From Congeria kusceri (taxonomy: Eukaryota; Mollusca; Bivalvia; Myida; Dreissenidae): 64,000 nt of DNA. How positions within the stretch are numbered: position 1 is the first letter of the stretch; the number at the start of each line of letters is the position of its first letter. Location of the stretch: assembly GCA_027627225.1 (NCBI GenBank), contig CM051034.1, forward strand, positions 7,168,058-7,232,057, read 5' to 3'. Shown here in pieces: positions 23,450-36,219 of the stretch. The notes below the pieces were generated by a model. That model saw only the letters and a program-made list of their open reading frames with translations. It did not search any database and was not told the DNA's origin. The position numbers and the translations under genes were made by a program.

Positions 23450-26400
23450 CAGCTCTCTTTAGGACAGGTTCACTGCAACTTCAGCTCGCATAGTACTGCT
23501 TCTCTGCAACTTCATCTAGCTCTCTTAAGTACTGGTTCGCTGACACTTCACCACCCTTTAATACCGCATCTATGTAACTTCAGCTCTCTTTAATGCTGGT
23601 TCTCTGCAACTTCAGCTGTCTTCAGTACTCGTTCTTTGCAACTTCATCTGTCTTTAAAGTACTTAATCTCTGCAACTTCAGCTGTGTTTTGTACTGTTTA
23701 TCTGCAACTTCAACTGTCTTTAAGTACTTCATCTCTGCAACTTCAGCTGTCTTTAGTACTGTTTCTCTGCAACTTCAAATGTCTTAAGTACTGGTTCTCT
23801 GCAACTTCAGCTATTTTTATTACATGTACTGGTTCTCTGTAACTTCAGCTGTTTTGAGTGTTGGTTCACCGCAACTTCAGCTGTCTTTAGTACTGGTTCT
23901 ATGCAACTTCAGCTGTCTTTAGTACTGGTTCATTGCAACTTCAGCTTTCTTTAGTGCTGGTTCTCTGCAACTTCAGCTCTCTTCAGTTCTGGTTCTCTGC
24001 AACTTCGTATGTCTGCAGTACTTGTTCTCTGCAACCTCAGCCGTCTTTAAAGTACTTAAACTCTGCAACTTCAGCTGACTAAAGTACTGGTTCTCTGCAA
24101 CTTCATCTTTCTTATGTACTTGTTCTTTGCAACTTCAACTGTCTCTAGTACTGGATCACTGCATTTTCAGCTGTCTTAAGTACTAGTTCTTTGCAACGTC
24201 AGCTGTCTTTGGAATTGGTTAATTGCAACTTCAGCTGTCTTTAGTACTGGTTCTGTGCAACTTCAGCTGTCTTTAGTACTGGTTCTCTGTAACTCCAGTT
24301 GTCACTAGCACTGGTTCAATGCAACTTCAGCTCCCTTTAGTACTCGTTCACTGCAACTTCAGTTCTCTTTTGTACTCGTTGACTGCAACTTTATCTCTCA
24401 TTGGTACCGGTTCACTGCAACTTCAACTATGTTTTACTTGTTCTCTGCAACATCAGCTTTATTTAGTACTGGTTCATTGCAACTTCAGCTCTCTTAAGTA
24501 CTGGTTTCTCGCAACTTTAGATCTCCTAAGTGCTGGTTCTCTGCAACTTCATATGTCTGCAGTACTTGTTCTCTGCAACCTCAGCCGTCTTTAAAGTACA
24601 TAAACTCTGCAACTTCAGCTGACTACAGTACTGGTTCTCTGCAACTTCATCTATCTTATGTACTTGTTCTCTGCAACTTCAACTGTCTCTAGAACCGGAT
24701 CACTGCATTTTCAGCTGTCTTAAGTACTTGTTCTTTGCAACGTCAGCTGTCTTCGGAATTGGTTAATTGCAAATTCAGCTGTCTTTAGTACTGGTTCTGT
24801 GCAACTTCAGCTGTCTTTAGTACTGGTTCTCTGTAACTCCAGTTGTCACTAGTACTGGTTCAATGCAACTTCAGCTCCCTTTAGTACTCGTTCACTGCAA
24901 CTTCAGTTCTCTTTTGTACTCGTTGACTGCAACTTTATCTCTCATTAGTACTGGTTCACTGCAACTTCAGCTATATTTTACTAGTTCTCTGCAACATCAG
25001 CTTTATTTAGTACTGGTTCATTGCAACTTCAGCTCTCTTAAGTGCTGGTTTCTCGCAACTTCAGATCTCCTACGTGCTGGTTCTCTGCAACTTCATATGT
25101 CTACAGTACTTGTTCTCTGCAACCTCAGCCGTCTTTAAAGTACTTAAACTCTGCAACTTCAGCTAATTAAAGTACTGGTTCTCTGCAACTTCATCTATCT
25201 TATGTACTTGTTCTCTGCAACTTCAACTGTCTCTAGTACTGGATCACTGCATTTTCAGCTGTCTTAAGTTCTTGTTCTTTGCAACGTCAGCTGTCTTTGG
25301 AATTGGTTAATTGCAACTTCAGCTGTTTCAGGTAATGGTTCTGTGCAACTTCAGCTGTCTTTAGTACTGGTTCTCTGTAACTCCAGTTGTCACTAGTACT
25401 GGTTCAATGCAACTTCAGCTCCCTTTAGTACTCGTTCACTGCAACTTCAGTTCTCTTTTCTACTCGTCGACTGCAACTTTATCTCTCATTAGTACTTGTT
25501 CACTGCAACTTCAGCTATGTTTTACTAGTTCTCTGCAACTTCAGCTTTATTTAGTACTGGTTCATTGCAACTTCAGCTCTCTTAAGTGCTGGTTTCTCGC
25601 AACTTCAGATCTCCTAAGTGCTGGTTCTCTGCAACTTCATATGTCTGCAGTACTTGTTCTCTGCAACCTCAGCCGTCTTTAAAGTACTTAAACTCTGCAA
25701 CTTCAGCTGACTAAAGTACTGGTTCTCTGCAACTTCATCTATCTTATGTACTTGTTCTCTGCAACTTCAACTGTCTCTAGTACTGGATCACTGCATTTTC
25801 AGCTGTCTTAAGTACTTGTTCTTTGCAACTTCAGCTGTCTTTGGAATTGGTTAATTGCAATTTCAGCTGTCTTTAGTACTGGTTCTGTGCAACTTCAGCT
25901 TTCTTTAGTACTGGTTCTCTGTAACTCCAGTTGTCACTAGTACTGGTTCAATGCAACTTCAGCTCCCTTCAGTACTTTAGTACTCGTTCACTGCAACTTC
26001 AGTTCTCTTTTGTACTGGTTGACTGCAACTTTATCTCTCATTAGTACTGGTTCACTGCAACTTCAGCTATGTTTTACTAGTTCTCTGCAACATCAGCTTT
26101 ATTTAGTACTGGTTCATTGCAACTTAAGCTCTCTTAAGTGCTGGTTCTCAGCAACTTCAGATCTCTTAAGTGCTGGTTCTCTGCAACTTCATCTGTCTGC
26201 AGTACTTGTTCTCTGCAACTTCAGCTGTCTTTAAAGTACTTAAACTCTGCAACTTCAGCTGACTAAAGTACTGGTTCTCTGCAACTTCATCTGTCTTATG
26301 TACTGGTTCTCTGCAACTTCAACTGTCTTTAGTATTGATTCTCTGCAACTTCATCTGTCTCTAGTCCTGGTTATCTGCATTTTCAGCTGTCTTAAGTACT

Positions 26401-27165
26401 TGTTCTTTGCAATGTCAGCTGTCTTTCGAATTGGTTCATTGCAACTTGAGCTGTCTTTAGTACTGGTTCTGTGCAACCTCAGCTGTCTTTAAAGTACTTA
26501 AACTCTGCAACTTCAGCTGACTAAAGTACTGGTTCTCTGCAACTTCATCTTTTTTATGTACTTGTTCTCTGCAACGTCAACTGTCTCTAGTACTGGATCA
26601 CTGCATTTTCAGCTGTCTTAAGTACTTGTTCTTTGCAACGTCAGCTGTCTTTGGAATTGGTTAATTGCAACTTCAGCTGTCTTTAGTACTGGTTCTGTGC
26701 AACTTCAGTGTCTTTAGTACTGGTTCTCTGTAACGCCAGTTATCACTAGTACTGGTTCAGTGCAACTTCAGCTCCCTTTAGTACTCGTTCACTGCAACTT
26801 CAGCTCTCTTTTGTACATGTTGACTGCAACTTTAGCTCTCTTTAGTACTATTCAGCTTTATTTAGTACTGGTTCGCCTCAACTTCAGCTCTCTTTAGTAC
26901 TGGTTCTCTGCAACATCAGCTTTATTTAGTACTGGTTCGCCTCAACTTCAGCTCTCTTTAGTAATGGTTCTCTGCAACATCAGCTTTATTTAGTACTGGT
27001 TCGCCTCAACTTCAGCTCTCGTTAGTACTGGTTCTCTGCAACATCAGCTTTATTTAGTACTGGTTCGCCTCAACTTCAGCTCTCCTTAGTACTGGTTCTC
27101 TGCAACATTAGCTTTATTTAGTACTGGTTCGCCTCAACTTCAGCTCTCTTTAGTACTGGTTCACT
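23450..27165. repeat. 3.7-kb minisatellite array of 32-bp units with 544-bp higher-order repeat
   Basis: Unit TCTCTGCAACTTCAGCTGTC then TTTAGTACTGGT. From about 24.06 kb identical variant orders recur every 544 bp (17 x 32), for example identical frame starts at 24319, 24863 and 25407; a fourth period carries a small insertion. At 26.85-27.14 kb a different dimer (TTCGCCTCAACTTCAGCTCT) is amplified. All frames here are artefacts. Confidence 0.97.
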
Positions 27166-27199
27166 TCATCTCCAACTCGCTTCTTTTGGTTCCTTGCAC

Positions 27200-27825
27200 C
27201 ATTTTCAAGTCGCTGCATTCTTGACGTTTTCTGCGTCGGTGAGATTTTGAAATTTAAGTTACTGCATGTGTATATCAGATAGCAATTTTAGAACAAATAA
27301 TATGTGTACACATAAAGAAATTGTGGTTAATGCCTGGTATTGAGGATTGTTTATGAATATAATTAAGACATTTTCAAACGTCTGCTGACTATCGATAATG
27401 CCATGTTTATTGGAAAGCAAACAGCAACTACGGCATGCGTTTAATAATATTATTTTCTATTGACAATAAACATATGCAATCTGTTTGTACTGCAATTTAT
27501 ACTGATCCTGGATATTATTAATGTTATCCATAAAGTCAAATTATATTTATATAGACGCTTCTATTAACTTTTTTTATCATATTTGCAGAGACTTGTCGCC
27601 AAGTGTGATCCCATTAATATGCGCAGGTTTCGATTGCTTAACACTTCGGTGAACATATTTGTTTCACAAGATTTTAAACCGTTTAAATAAAGAGATGGTT
27701 ACGTACACAAACAGTGACAATCAGAATGCTAGGAATTCCAGTCGCATGAAGTGCACGACATTGCTGACAAAATATCAACGTACAGAAAGCTTAGGCAACG
27801 AGCCGTTGATCGTAAAAGATTGACC
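27200..27825. other. spacer between arrays, no feature
   Basis: AT-rich sequence, nothing supported. Confidence 0.3.
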
Positions 27826-27827
27826 GT

Positions 27828-30070
27828 TAACTTTATGAATGAAAAACAAAAATTTGCATCTACGCTTCGGTGGAATGTTTACATAGACGGACAAGTATTT
27901 GCAATCAGTTTGTTTTGAATAAATCGCCAATCTGATTGGTCGAGGCGTGAATCGCACGTATGAATAAAACATAAAAGTATTCAAACAATCATGAATGGAA
28001 CACAAACAGTTTTCAAACACTTCCTACGTCCAATTTCATTCAGAACGTAACACGTGCGTAATGACTGATGGCGAACATATGTTTGCTCTTAAGTAAAGTC
28101 GATGCCCAACGTTGTACTTGCATAGCTGTGGCATCGTTTTGCTTGTTGACTTTTCATTTCGAGTTATGCAGTGGTATCTATTATAAGGCTGGGAGCTTTA
28201 TGTATGGGATTTCTGTGTACACAATTAAAACACTGTGTACAAAGCACGGATATAGGTGCAATGTTTTCACACTGTCTGGCATTTATTTATATTAAGAAAA
28301 GTTAAAAGAGAATTAATTTTATTTAATAAATAACTCCGAACCAATTTAAATCGCCACTCCTGTGAAATGGATCTGTTGTCGATGCTGTAATCACACCGGA
28401 GTGAAATTGATTTGTTACCAATGGTGTTACCAGACCTTTATGATTGACATTGTTACCAATGTGTTACCAGACCTTTATGATTGGCATTGTTATCAATGAC
28501 GCTACCAGATATGTATGTTTGGCATTGTTGCCAGTGTGTTACCAGACCTTTATGATTGGCATTATTACCAATGTGTTACCAGACCTTTATGACTGGCATT
28601 GTTACTAATGTGTTACCAGACCTTTTATGATTGGCATTGTTACTAATGTGTTGCAAGACCTTTATGACTGGCATTGTTACTAATGTGTTACCAGACCTTT
28701 TATGATTGGCATTGTTACTAATGTGTTACCAGACCTTTTTTATGACTGGCATTGTTACTAATGTGTTACCAGACCTTTATGACTGCATTGTTACTAATGT
28801 GATTGGCATTGTTGTCAATGGCGTTACCAGATATTTATGTTCGGCATTGTTACCAATGTGTTACCAGACATTTATGATTGGCATTGTTACCAATGATGCT
28901 ATCAGAAATTTAGGATTACATTGTTACTAACGATGCTACGAGATCTTTACGACTAGCATCGTTACCAATGATGTTACAAAATCTTTATGGTTGGCATTAT
29001 AGCCAATGATAAACCTTTATGACTGGTATTGTTGCCAATGATAGACCTTTATGATTGGCATTGTTATCAATGGTAGACCTTTATGATTGGCATTGTTATC
29101 AATGGTAGACCTTTATGATCAGCACTGATGCAAATGGTAGGCCATTATGATTGGCATTGTTGCCCATGATAGACCTTTACGATTGGTATTGTTGCCAATG
29201 GTAGACCTTTATGATCTGCATTGTTATCAATGGTAGACCTTTATATGATTGTCATTGTTGCCAATGGTAGACCTTTATGACTGGCATTGTTATCAATGGT
29301 AGACCTTTATGATTGGCATTGTTATCAATGGTAGACATTTACGACTGGTATTGTTATCAATGGTAGACCTTTATGATTGGCACTGATGCAAATGGTAGGC
29401 CTTTATGATTAGCATTGTTGCCAATGATAGACCTTTACGATTGGTATTGTTGCCAATAGTAGACCTTTATGATTTGCATTGTTATCTATGGTAGACCTTC
29501 ATAATTGGCATTGTAATCAATGGTAGACCTTTATGATTGGCGTTGATGCTAATGGTAGACCTGTATGATTGGCAGTGTTGCCAGTGGTGCCACCAGACCT
29601 GTTGTTTGGCATTGATGTCAATGGTAGACCTGTATGATTGGTAGTGTTGACAGTGGTGTTACATAACAATTATAATTTGCATTGTTGCCAATGGTGCGAC
29701 CACACTTCTCCTTGATTGGAAGTGTTGCTGACAACGAATCATCGAATACCGGAGTATCGTCGTCAACTCAGTTGTCTTAGTTTAACAACGGCAAATCTTC
29801 AGCAGTTGTTCTTTCGCAGGGCAGACGTTACTCACTGTCACAGTGGGTCTGTTGGGGGTAATATGGGATTGGATCGTGCACAGTTGAAGTATTTTGCGAC
29901 CAAAGGGCAATATTGCAATAACATTGTGTAACACTTTACTAACAATTAAAATATTCGTAACCGTATTCAGAACGGTCAGTCAGCAGAGTACTATGTTAAT
30001 GACCACAGTTCTAAATTAGGACGTAATGTTCTGAATTCGAGCAAACCGGTGACATTAAGCGAACTTTATA
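27828..30070. repeat. segmental duplication unit 1
   Basis: A non-repetitive lead (27.83-28.29 kb, with GCTTCGGTGGAATGTTTACA), then a minisatellite, then a tail with CGAATCATCG and TTCAGAACGGTCAGTCAG. The same order of three parts recurs at 31.74-36.2 kb. Confidence 0.75.
28400..29690. repeat. minisatellite array, 37-bp then 32-bp units
   Basis: First part unit GATTGGCATTGTTACTAATG then TGTTACCAGACCTTTAT (37 bp). From about 29.0 kb the unit is GATTGGCATTGTTATCAATG then GTAGACCTTTAT (32 bp). The 32-bp form looks like the 37-bp form with a 5-bp deletion. Confidence 0.93.
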
Positions 30071-30230
30071 TTAGTAACACTTTACTAACAATTACAATAT
30101 TCGTAATCGTAGGAGTGGTTTTCAGAACGGTCAGTCAGAAGAGTACTATGTTAATGACCACAGTTCTAAATTAGGATGTAATGTTCTCAATTCGAGCAAA
30201 CCGGTGACATTAAGCGAACTTTATATGAGT
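29929..30230. repeat. about 146-bp duplication, 2 copies
   Basis: AACACTTTACTAACAATTA occurs at both copy starts, each followed within 30-50 nt by TTCAGAACGGTCAGTCAG and later by AAACCGGTGACATTAAGCGA. Confidence 0.85.
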
Positions 30231-30496
30231 ACACCATTAACATATTATTATTATATAGTATATAACCTCTCTTCATGTACATTTATGATTACGGCACTAT
30301 ATAAATTTGAATAAGTTTTATGATTGTCTTTTTATGTTGCTGTCGCATTTCGATTTGTTTTTAAGATTCACACTGACGACAACATGGCGAGTAATGTGCG
30401 ACCACATGCATATACAAGGAACTGTCTTAAAGGGACTTGTTCACAGATATTTCGTATTTTTGAAAAATGTCATTAAATGTCTATTCTGCAATCAAA

Positions 30497-31340
30497 ACGC
30501 TGACAGCGTAGAAAGACTGTTGGCGACAAAAAAACAACTAAAAGCATGTGAATTATGAGTGCATTTTTGCTAAAAGGAAACATTTGTTTGAATAAAGTTC
30601 AATTTCCCACCTTTAAACTTTATAATTTGGTTTCTTATTCTATAGTATTCGACATCTTAATGAAAACTAATGTGTAAGTAACGAGCAAATATTTTGTTCG
30701 AGCTAATTATCTTATGCAAACGGAATTATACACATGCCAGTTAACAAGTCAATCTACAAGGGCCAGAATAATCGATAAAACCTAGTAGTTAGGCGTTTAT
30801 TTATAGATCTTTGTTCATAGCCGGCTGAGTCAAAATAGATCATATGATGCTCTCGATTGTCCATAGTACAGTTTAAAATAAATAAATCGCAGTAATTTGT
30901 TGTCAAAATATTCAGAATGAGAATTGGTAACAAGACAAAAAACGTCCGCAACGAGTCAAAAATAACCGATGTAGCAAATTAAATTGGTGCCTTATTCCAG
31001 GACACTCCGGTAAATATTTCGGTTACATAATAGCAAAAGTAGGGGTGTCATTAGTTTAAAGTTATTTTTTTATATAAATTGACCTTTTTACAAACTTTAA
31101 TTGTAATAAATCACATGATATACACATTATAATACATATTAAATACATTATCTTTAATCATTAAAATGTAAGAAAACGGGTGTGAAATTTTGCTGTTTTG
31201 AAGAAGGATCCATTCAGGTTTCGATTAACTGACTAATAGCCTGCAAAGGAAAGAAGTAGTTTTCCGCGATACCTGTTTTGGAATTCCCCTCTCAAAAAAC
31301 CGCTGGCTTCCGCCAACAGTCCAAAAACTACAGCATCGGG
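30497..31340 (+). mobile_element. 0.9-kb dispersed element, copy B
   Basis: Inverted relative of 4155-5030. Non-coding. A tRNA-like head lies 30 nt past its end in the opposite orientation, so the two may form one composite SINE-like unit. Confidence 0.7.
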
Positions 31341-31370
31341 AATAATCTAAAACAAATATAAATAAAAAAA

Positions 31371-31444
31371 TGCCTTTGCCGGGACTCGAACCCGGGACTT
31401 TTGAGATTAAAAATCTCATGCGCTAACCACTCGGCCATTCGGAC
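31371..31444 (-). repeat. tRNA-like SINE head
   Basis: Minus strand: box A GGCCGAGTGGTTAGCGC, a perfect anticodon arm TGAGA/TCTCA with loop TTTTTAA, and box B GGGTTCGAGTCCCGG. The acceptor stem pairs poorly (GTCCGAA against CAAAGGC), so it is unlikely to be a working tRNA. T7 follows. Confidence 0.65.
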
Positions 31445-32479
31445 TTATACATATGGCTGTGCAATTTTAACGCTGTGTAAGTGATACACGTGTTACCCAA
31501 AATACCGATGAAAAGCGTTACTAACGCTTTATTATTTAATTGTCTATTTGCCAATATGTGAACAGGTCCGTTTAACGAAATACAAATGAATATTTGGAAA
31601 GCGGACTCCACACGGCCCACTACCAAAAACCCCTTTCCCTCTGTATTTGTATTCGCCGTTTAAATTGATACATTTCAATTGCAAGCGGTCAACACCAGAA
31701 TATGTTATTTCATGTATTATAATAACATGCGTGAGTCGTTAAAATTATGATTGAAAAACATATTTGCATCAACGCTTCGGTGGAATGTTTACATAAACGG
31801 GTGTACCCATTGAAAGACAAGTATTAACAATCAGAATGTTTTGAATAAATCGCCAACATGATTGGTCAAGGAGCCAGTCTCACGTGCCCATGTATGAATA
31901 AACATTATTTAAACACTCGTGAGTGGAAAATAAATATGTTTTAAACACGTTCTACGTCTAATTTCATTGAGAACGTGCAAGGTGCATAATGACTGATGGC
32001 AAAATATGTTTGCTTTATAGTTACCTCCATTCCATATGCTTCAGTAGAATGGCTGAGGTGTTTGGGGTTGTTGTATTTTTTTGTTGTTGTTGTTTTTTTG
32101 TTGTTGTTTTTTTGGCTATGTTAAATGTTCATGTTAGTGTTGCGGTGTTGACTTTTCGTTCGTTACTGTGGCTCATAACCCAAGAGCTTCCCGTACGGGT
32201 TTTCTGTGTACATTAAGATCACAATGTGTAGGTAGTACGCAAAGGTGCGATGTTTGTACACTGTCTGGCAGCATTATTTTCATTGACAAACATAATTAAC
32301 ACACACATTAACGTTATGGAAACTTGCTTTCGCAACTATTCTGCACCAGATCACCACACCTTATAAGCAAACTGTTATTGTGTATGGTAAACCTGACTTT
32401 ATGTGTCAATTTTTTGCCTTAAAGTGTATTCATACTGCTTTTAATCTTAATATGGACCATGGTGTAACCTAACCTTTGT

Positions 32480-34380
32480 GATTAATTATTGCCAATAGTG
32501 TAACCAGACATTTTTTATTGTCACTATTGCCAATGGTGTAACCAGCCGTTTTTTAGTGTCACTGTTGCAAACGTTAACATTGCAACGGTGCCGATCAATG
32601 AGTTACAAAGAGTTTTTATATATTTTTTTATTGGCACTGTTGCCAATGGTGTAATCAAAGAGTTAGTGACATATCGTTATTATTTCCAATGGTGTAACCG
32701 GTCATTTGTGAAAAGAATTGTTGCCTGTAGGGTTAACATATCTTAATGATTGGCACTGTTGCAATGTCAACATAACTTTGATCGGCACCGTTGCAATGTT
32801 AACGTAACTTTGATTAGAACTGTTGCAGGTTAACGTAACTTTGATTGGCACTGTTGCACTGTTAACGTAACTTTGATTGGCACTGTTGCAATGTCAACAT
32901 AACTTTGATAAACACTGTTGCAATGTTAACGTAACTTTGATTAGCACTGTTGCAGGTTAACGTAACTTTGATTGGCAATGTTGCAAGGTAAACGTAACTT
33001 TGATTGGAACTGTTGCAATGTCAACGCAACTTTGATCGTCACTGTTGCAATGTTAAGGTAACTTTGATTGGCACTGTTGCAGGTTAACGTAACTTTGATT
33101 GGCACTGTTGTGTTAACATCCCTTTCTGAATGGCACTGTTGCAACGTCAACGTAACTTTGATTGGCACTGGTGCAATGTTTACTTCACTTTGGTTGGCAC
33201 TGTTGCAGGGTAAACGTAACTTTGATTGGCACTGTTCTAATGTTAACGTAACTTTAATCGGCACTGTTGGCAATAGTGTTTCCATACCTTTGTGATTGTC
33301 ACTGTTGCAATGTCAACGTAACTTTGATTGGCACTGTTGCAAGGTTAACATAACTTTGATTGGCACTGTTGCAATGTCAACGTAACTTTGATTGGCACTA
33401 TTGCAATGTTAACGTAACTTTGATTGGCACTGTTGCAATGTCAACGCAACTTTGATTGGCACTGTTGCAATGTTAACGTAACGTTGATTGGCACTGTTTT
33501 TGGCACTGTTGCAATGATAACGTAACTTTTATTGGCACTGTTGCATTGTCAACGCAACTTTGATTGGCACTGTTGCAAGGTTAACGTAACTTAAATTGGC
33601 ACTGTTGCAATGTCAACGTAACTTTGATTGGCACTGATGCAAGGTTAACGTAACTTTGATTGGCACTGTTGCAATGTTTACTTCACTTTGATTGGCACTG
33701 TTGCAATGTTTACTTCACTTTGATTGGAACTGTTGCAATGTCAACGTAACTTTGATTGGCACTGTTGCAATGTAAACGTAACTTTGATCGGTACTGTTGC
33801 CAATAGTGTTACAATACCTTTATGATTGGCACTGTTGCAAGGTTAACGTAACTTTGATTGGCACTGTTGCAATGTGAAAGTAACTTTGAATGGCACTGTT
33901 GCAAGGTTAACGTAACTTTGATTGGCACTGTTTCAACGTCAACAAAACTTTGATTGGCACTGTTGCAATGTTAACGTAACTTTGATTCGCACTGTTGCAA
34001 TGTTAATATAACTTTGATTGGCACTGTTTCAATGTTAATGTAACTTTGATTAGCACTGTTGGCGATAGTGTTAACATAACTTGATGATTTGCACTGTTGC
34101 AATGTCAACATAACTTTGATTCGCACTGTTGGCGATAGTGTTAACATAACTTGATGATTGGCACTGTTGCAATGTTAACGTAACTTTGATTGGCACTGTT
34201 GCAAGTTAAACGTAACTTTGATTGGCACTGTTGCAAGGTCAACGTAACTTTGATTGGCTCTGTTGAAATGTGAACGTAACTTTGATTGGCACTGTTGCAA
34301 TCTTAACGTAACTTAGATCGGCACTGTTGGCGATAGTGTTAACATAACTTGATTATTGGCACTGATGCCAACAGTGTTAA
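32480..34380. repeat. 1.9-kb minisatellite array of 32-bp units
   Basis: Unit GATTGGCACTGTTGCAATGT then TAACGTAACTTT. About 55 copies. The GATTGGCACTGTTGCCAATG core is shared with the 28.4-29.7 kb array. Confidence 0.95.
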
Positions 34381-34389
34381 CAGCCCACT

Positions 34390-35165
34390 GGGAATCAAGA
34401 TGCTGCCAATGTTGGTTACGGCGGGGTATGCCTTAGTGTGGTATACAGCGTATGCGACGCTTTTAAACCTGAATTTTGAAATAACAAACTGATGTTTTCT
34501 TTGAACGTTGTAAGCCTTACAATCGCAAGCAAACATGTTTTATAGTAATTTCACTATTTAATTCATTTTCATATATATTTTATCTTGTCTAATACTAGTT
34601 CAAAGGGTATCATGGAATACTTAAACTACGAAGCAAAATAAGCGTATGTGTATTATGTAACGGTGGCTTCTTAATGCTTTTAAATGCAGTAAAAGCATTT
34701 AGGACATAACAGTTTTCTCTATTTAATCAAACACTAAAACATCAGAAAAGGAATCTAAGTTTGCCAGATGGTTCTAGAGACTTTAAAGCAGATGTCAAAA
34801 TGTTTAAGCTTTACAATTAACAATATAGGAGCGTTGTTTGTAATTTCATCATGTTTTTTTAATGAAAATTTCACGTCCAACTCATAGAACGCTGACAATG
34901 AATCATCGGATTATCTTTATCAGCAGATGTATTCCCAGGACAAACATTACTCATCATGTCTGCTGGGGGTAAAATGGTATTGAATCATACATTAATCATG
35001 TATTTTACTATCCCATCAAAATTATGTACACATGCATAACTGACATATTTTATATCCACATTAAAATTATGTACTTATACATAGCTGAAATATGTTGTAT
35101 TCACATTTAAATTATGTAAACACACATAAAAGATATTTTTATTTTCAAATTAAAATCATGTCAAT
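34390..35165. other. duplication tail, no gene
   Basis: AT-rich. Part of segmental unit 2; includes a weak TTAAAATTATGTAC...CATA repeat near 35.0-35.15 kb. Confidence 0.35.
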
Positions 35166-35169
35166 TAAA

Positions 35170-36095
35170 ATAAACTAGAATTGTCACATAAGTGACGGAT
35201 ATACCCCCACAATATGGCCTTGTGACAAAACTATGGCACCCATTCAAAAGAAATGGAAAGATAGAGAATGCTTTAATTTGTGAATGGTCAACAGTGTATT
35301 TGGAAAAAAATTATTTCAATAGGAGCCATAACTCTGTCAACATTTAGTGGTTTGTAACCAAAGTTGACATTGATCTGTATTTTATGATGTTACACCTATG
35401 TACCAAAAAAAAATTACATATGTGAAGCCTTTCATGAGTTATTGTCCATGTTTTTCGGGAATTTAAGTCAAAAAGGGGCCATAACTGTGTCCAAATTTAG
35501 TGGTTTGTAACCAAAGTCGAACTTGACCTGTATTTTATGATGCTACACATGTGTACCAATAATTATTTAAATATGTCAAGCCATTGTTGAGTTATCGTCA
35601 GAAAACCTGGTTTTTAGGGAATTTAAGTCAAATAACGGGTCATAACTCTGTCAAAATATAGTGGTTTGTAACCAGAGTCGAACTTGACCCGTATTTTATG
35701 ATGCTACACATGTGTACCAAGAATTATTTGAAAATGCCAAGCCATTCTTTAGTTATTATCCGGAAATCATGTTTTTAGGAAATTTTAAGCCAAAAAGGGG
35801 GCATAACTCTGTCAAAATTTAGTTGTTTGTAACCAACATCGAACTTGACCTGTATTCTATAATGTTACACATGTGTACCAAAAATTATTGAATATGTCAA
35901 GTCTTTCTTGAGTTATCATCCGGAAACTATGTTTTTAGGAAATTTCGGTCGAAAAGGGGCCATAACTCTGTCAAAATTTAGTGGTTTGTAACCAACATCG
36001 AACTTGACCTGTATTTTATGATGTTACACATGCGTACCAAAAATTATTTGAATATGTCAAGCCTTTCTTGAGTTATCATCCGAAAGATCAACTTT
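35170..36095. repeat. about 160-bp tandem repeat, 5 copies, within dispersed element
   Basis: A GTGGTTTGTAACCA-type motif at about 35347, 35500, 35661, 35822 and 35981, each preceded by GGGGCCATAACTCTGTCAAA-like sequence. Confidence 0.88.
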
Positions 36096-36219
36096 GTTTA
36101 TTTTGTTATGAATAGTATTCAGAACAGTCACTCAAATGACCTTACTATGTTACTGATCACATTGCTTCAATATTAAGGTCATAAATGTTCTAAATTCTGT
36201 GACATCACGTGAACTTAAA

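Larger units (their letters stand above)
31745..36210. repeat. segmental duplication unit 2
   Basis: Lead 31.745-32.28 kb is homologous to 27.83-28.29 kb (GCTTCGGTGGAATGTTTACA shared), followed by a minisatellite and a tail (34.88-34.99 and 36.1-36.2 kb) matching 29.72-29.88 and 29.95-30.07 kb. The tail is split by the 35.17-36.1 kb repeat. Confidence 0.75.

Noticed and set aside
23593..26492. Series of 64-91-codon plus frames with near-identical proteins
   Set aside because: They are translations of the 32-bp minisatellite and recur every 544 bp with it.
23450..27165. CRISPR-like array because of the 32-bp regular repeat
   Set aside because: No unique spacers; units are contiguous and the genome is animal.
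31371..31444. Possible tRNA with TTT anticodon loop
   Set aside because: Acceptor stem does not pair and a related copy at 15837 shares the flank; treated as SINE head.
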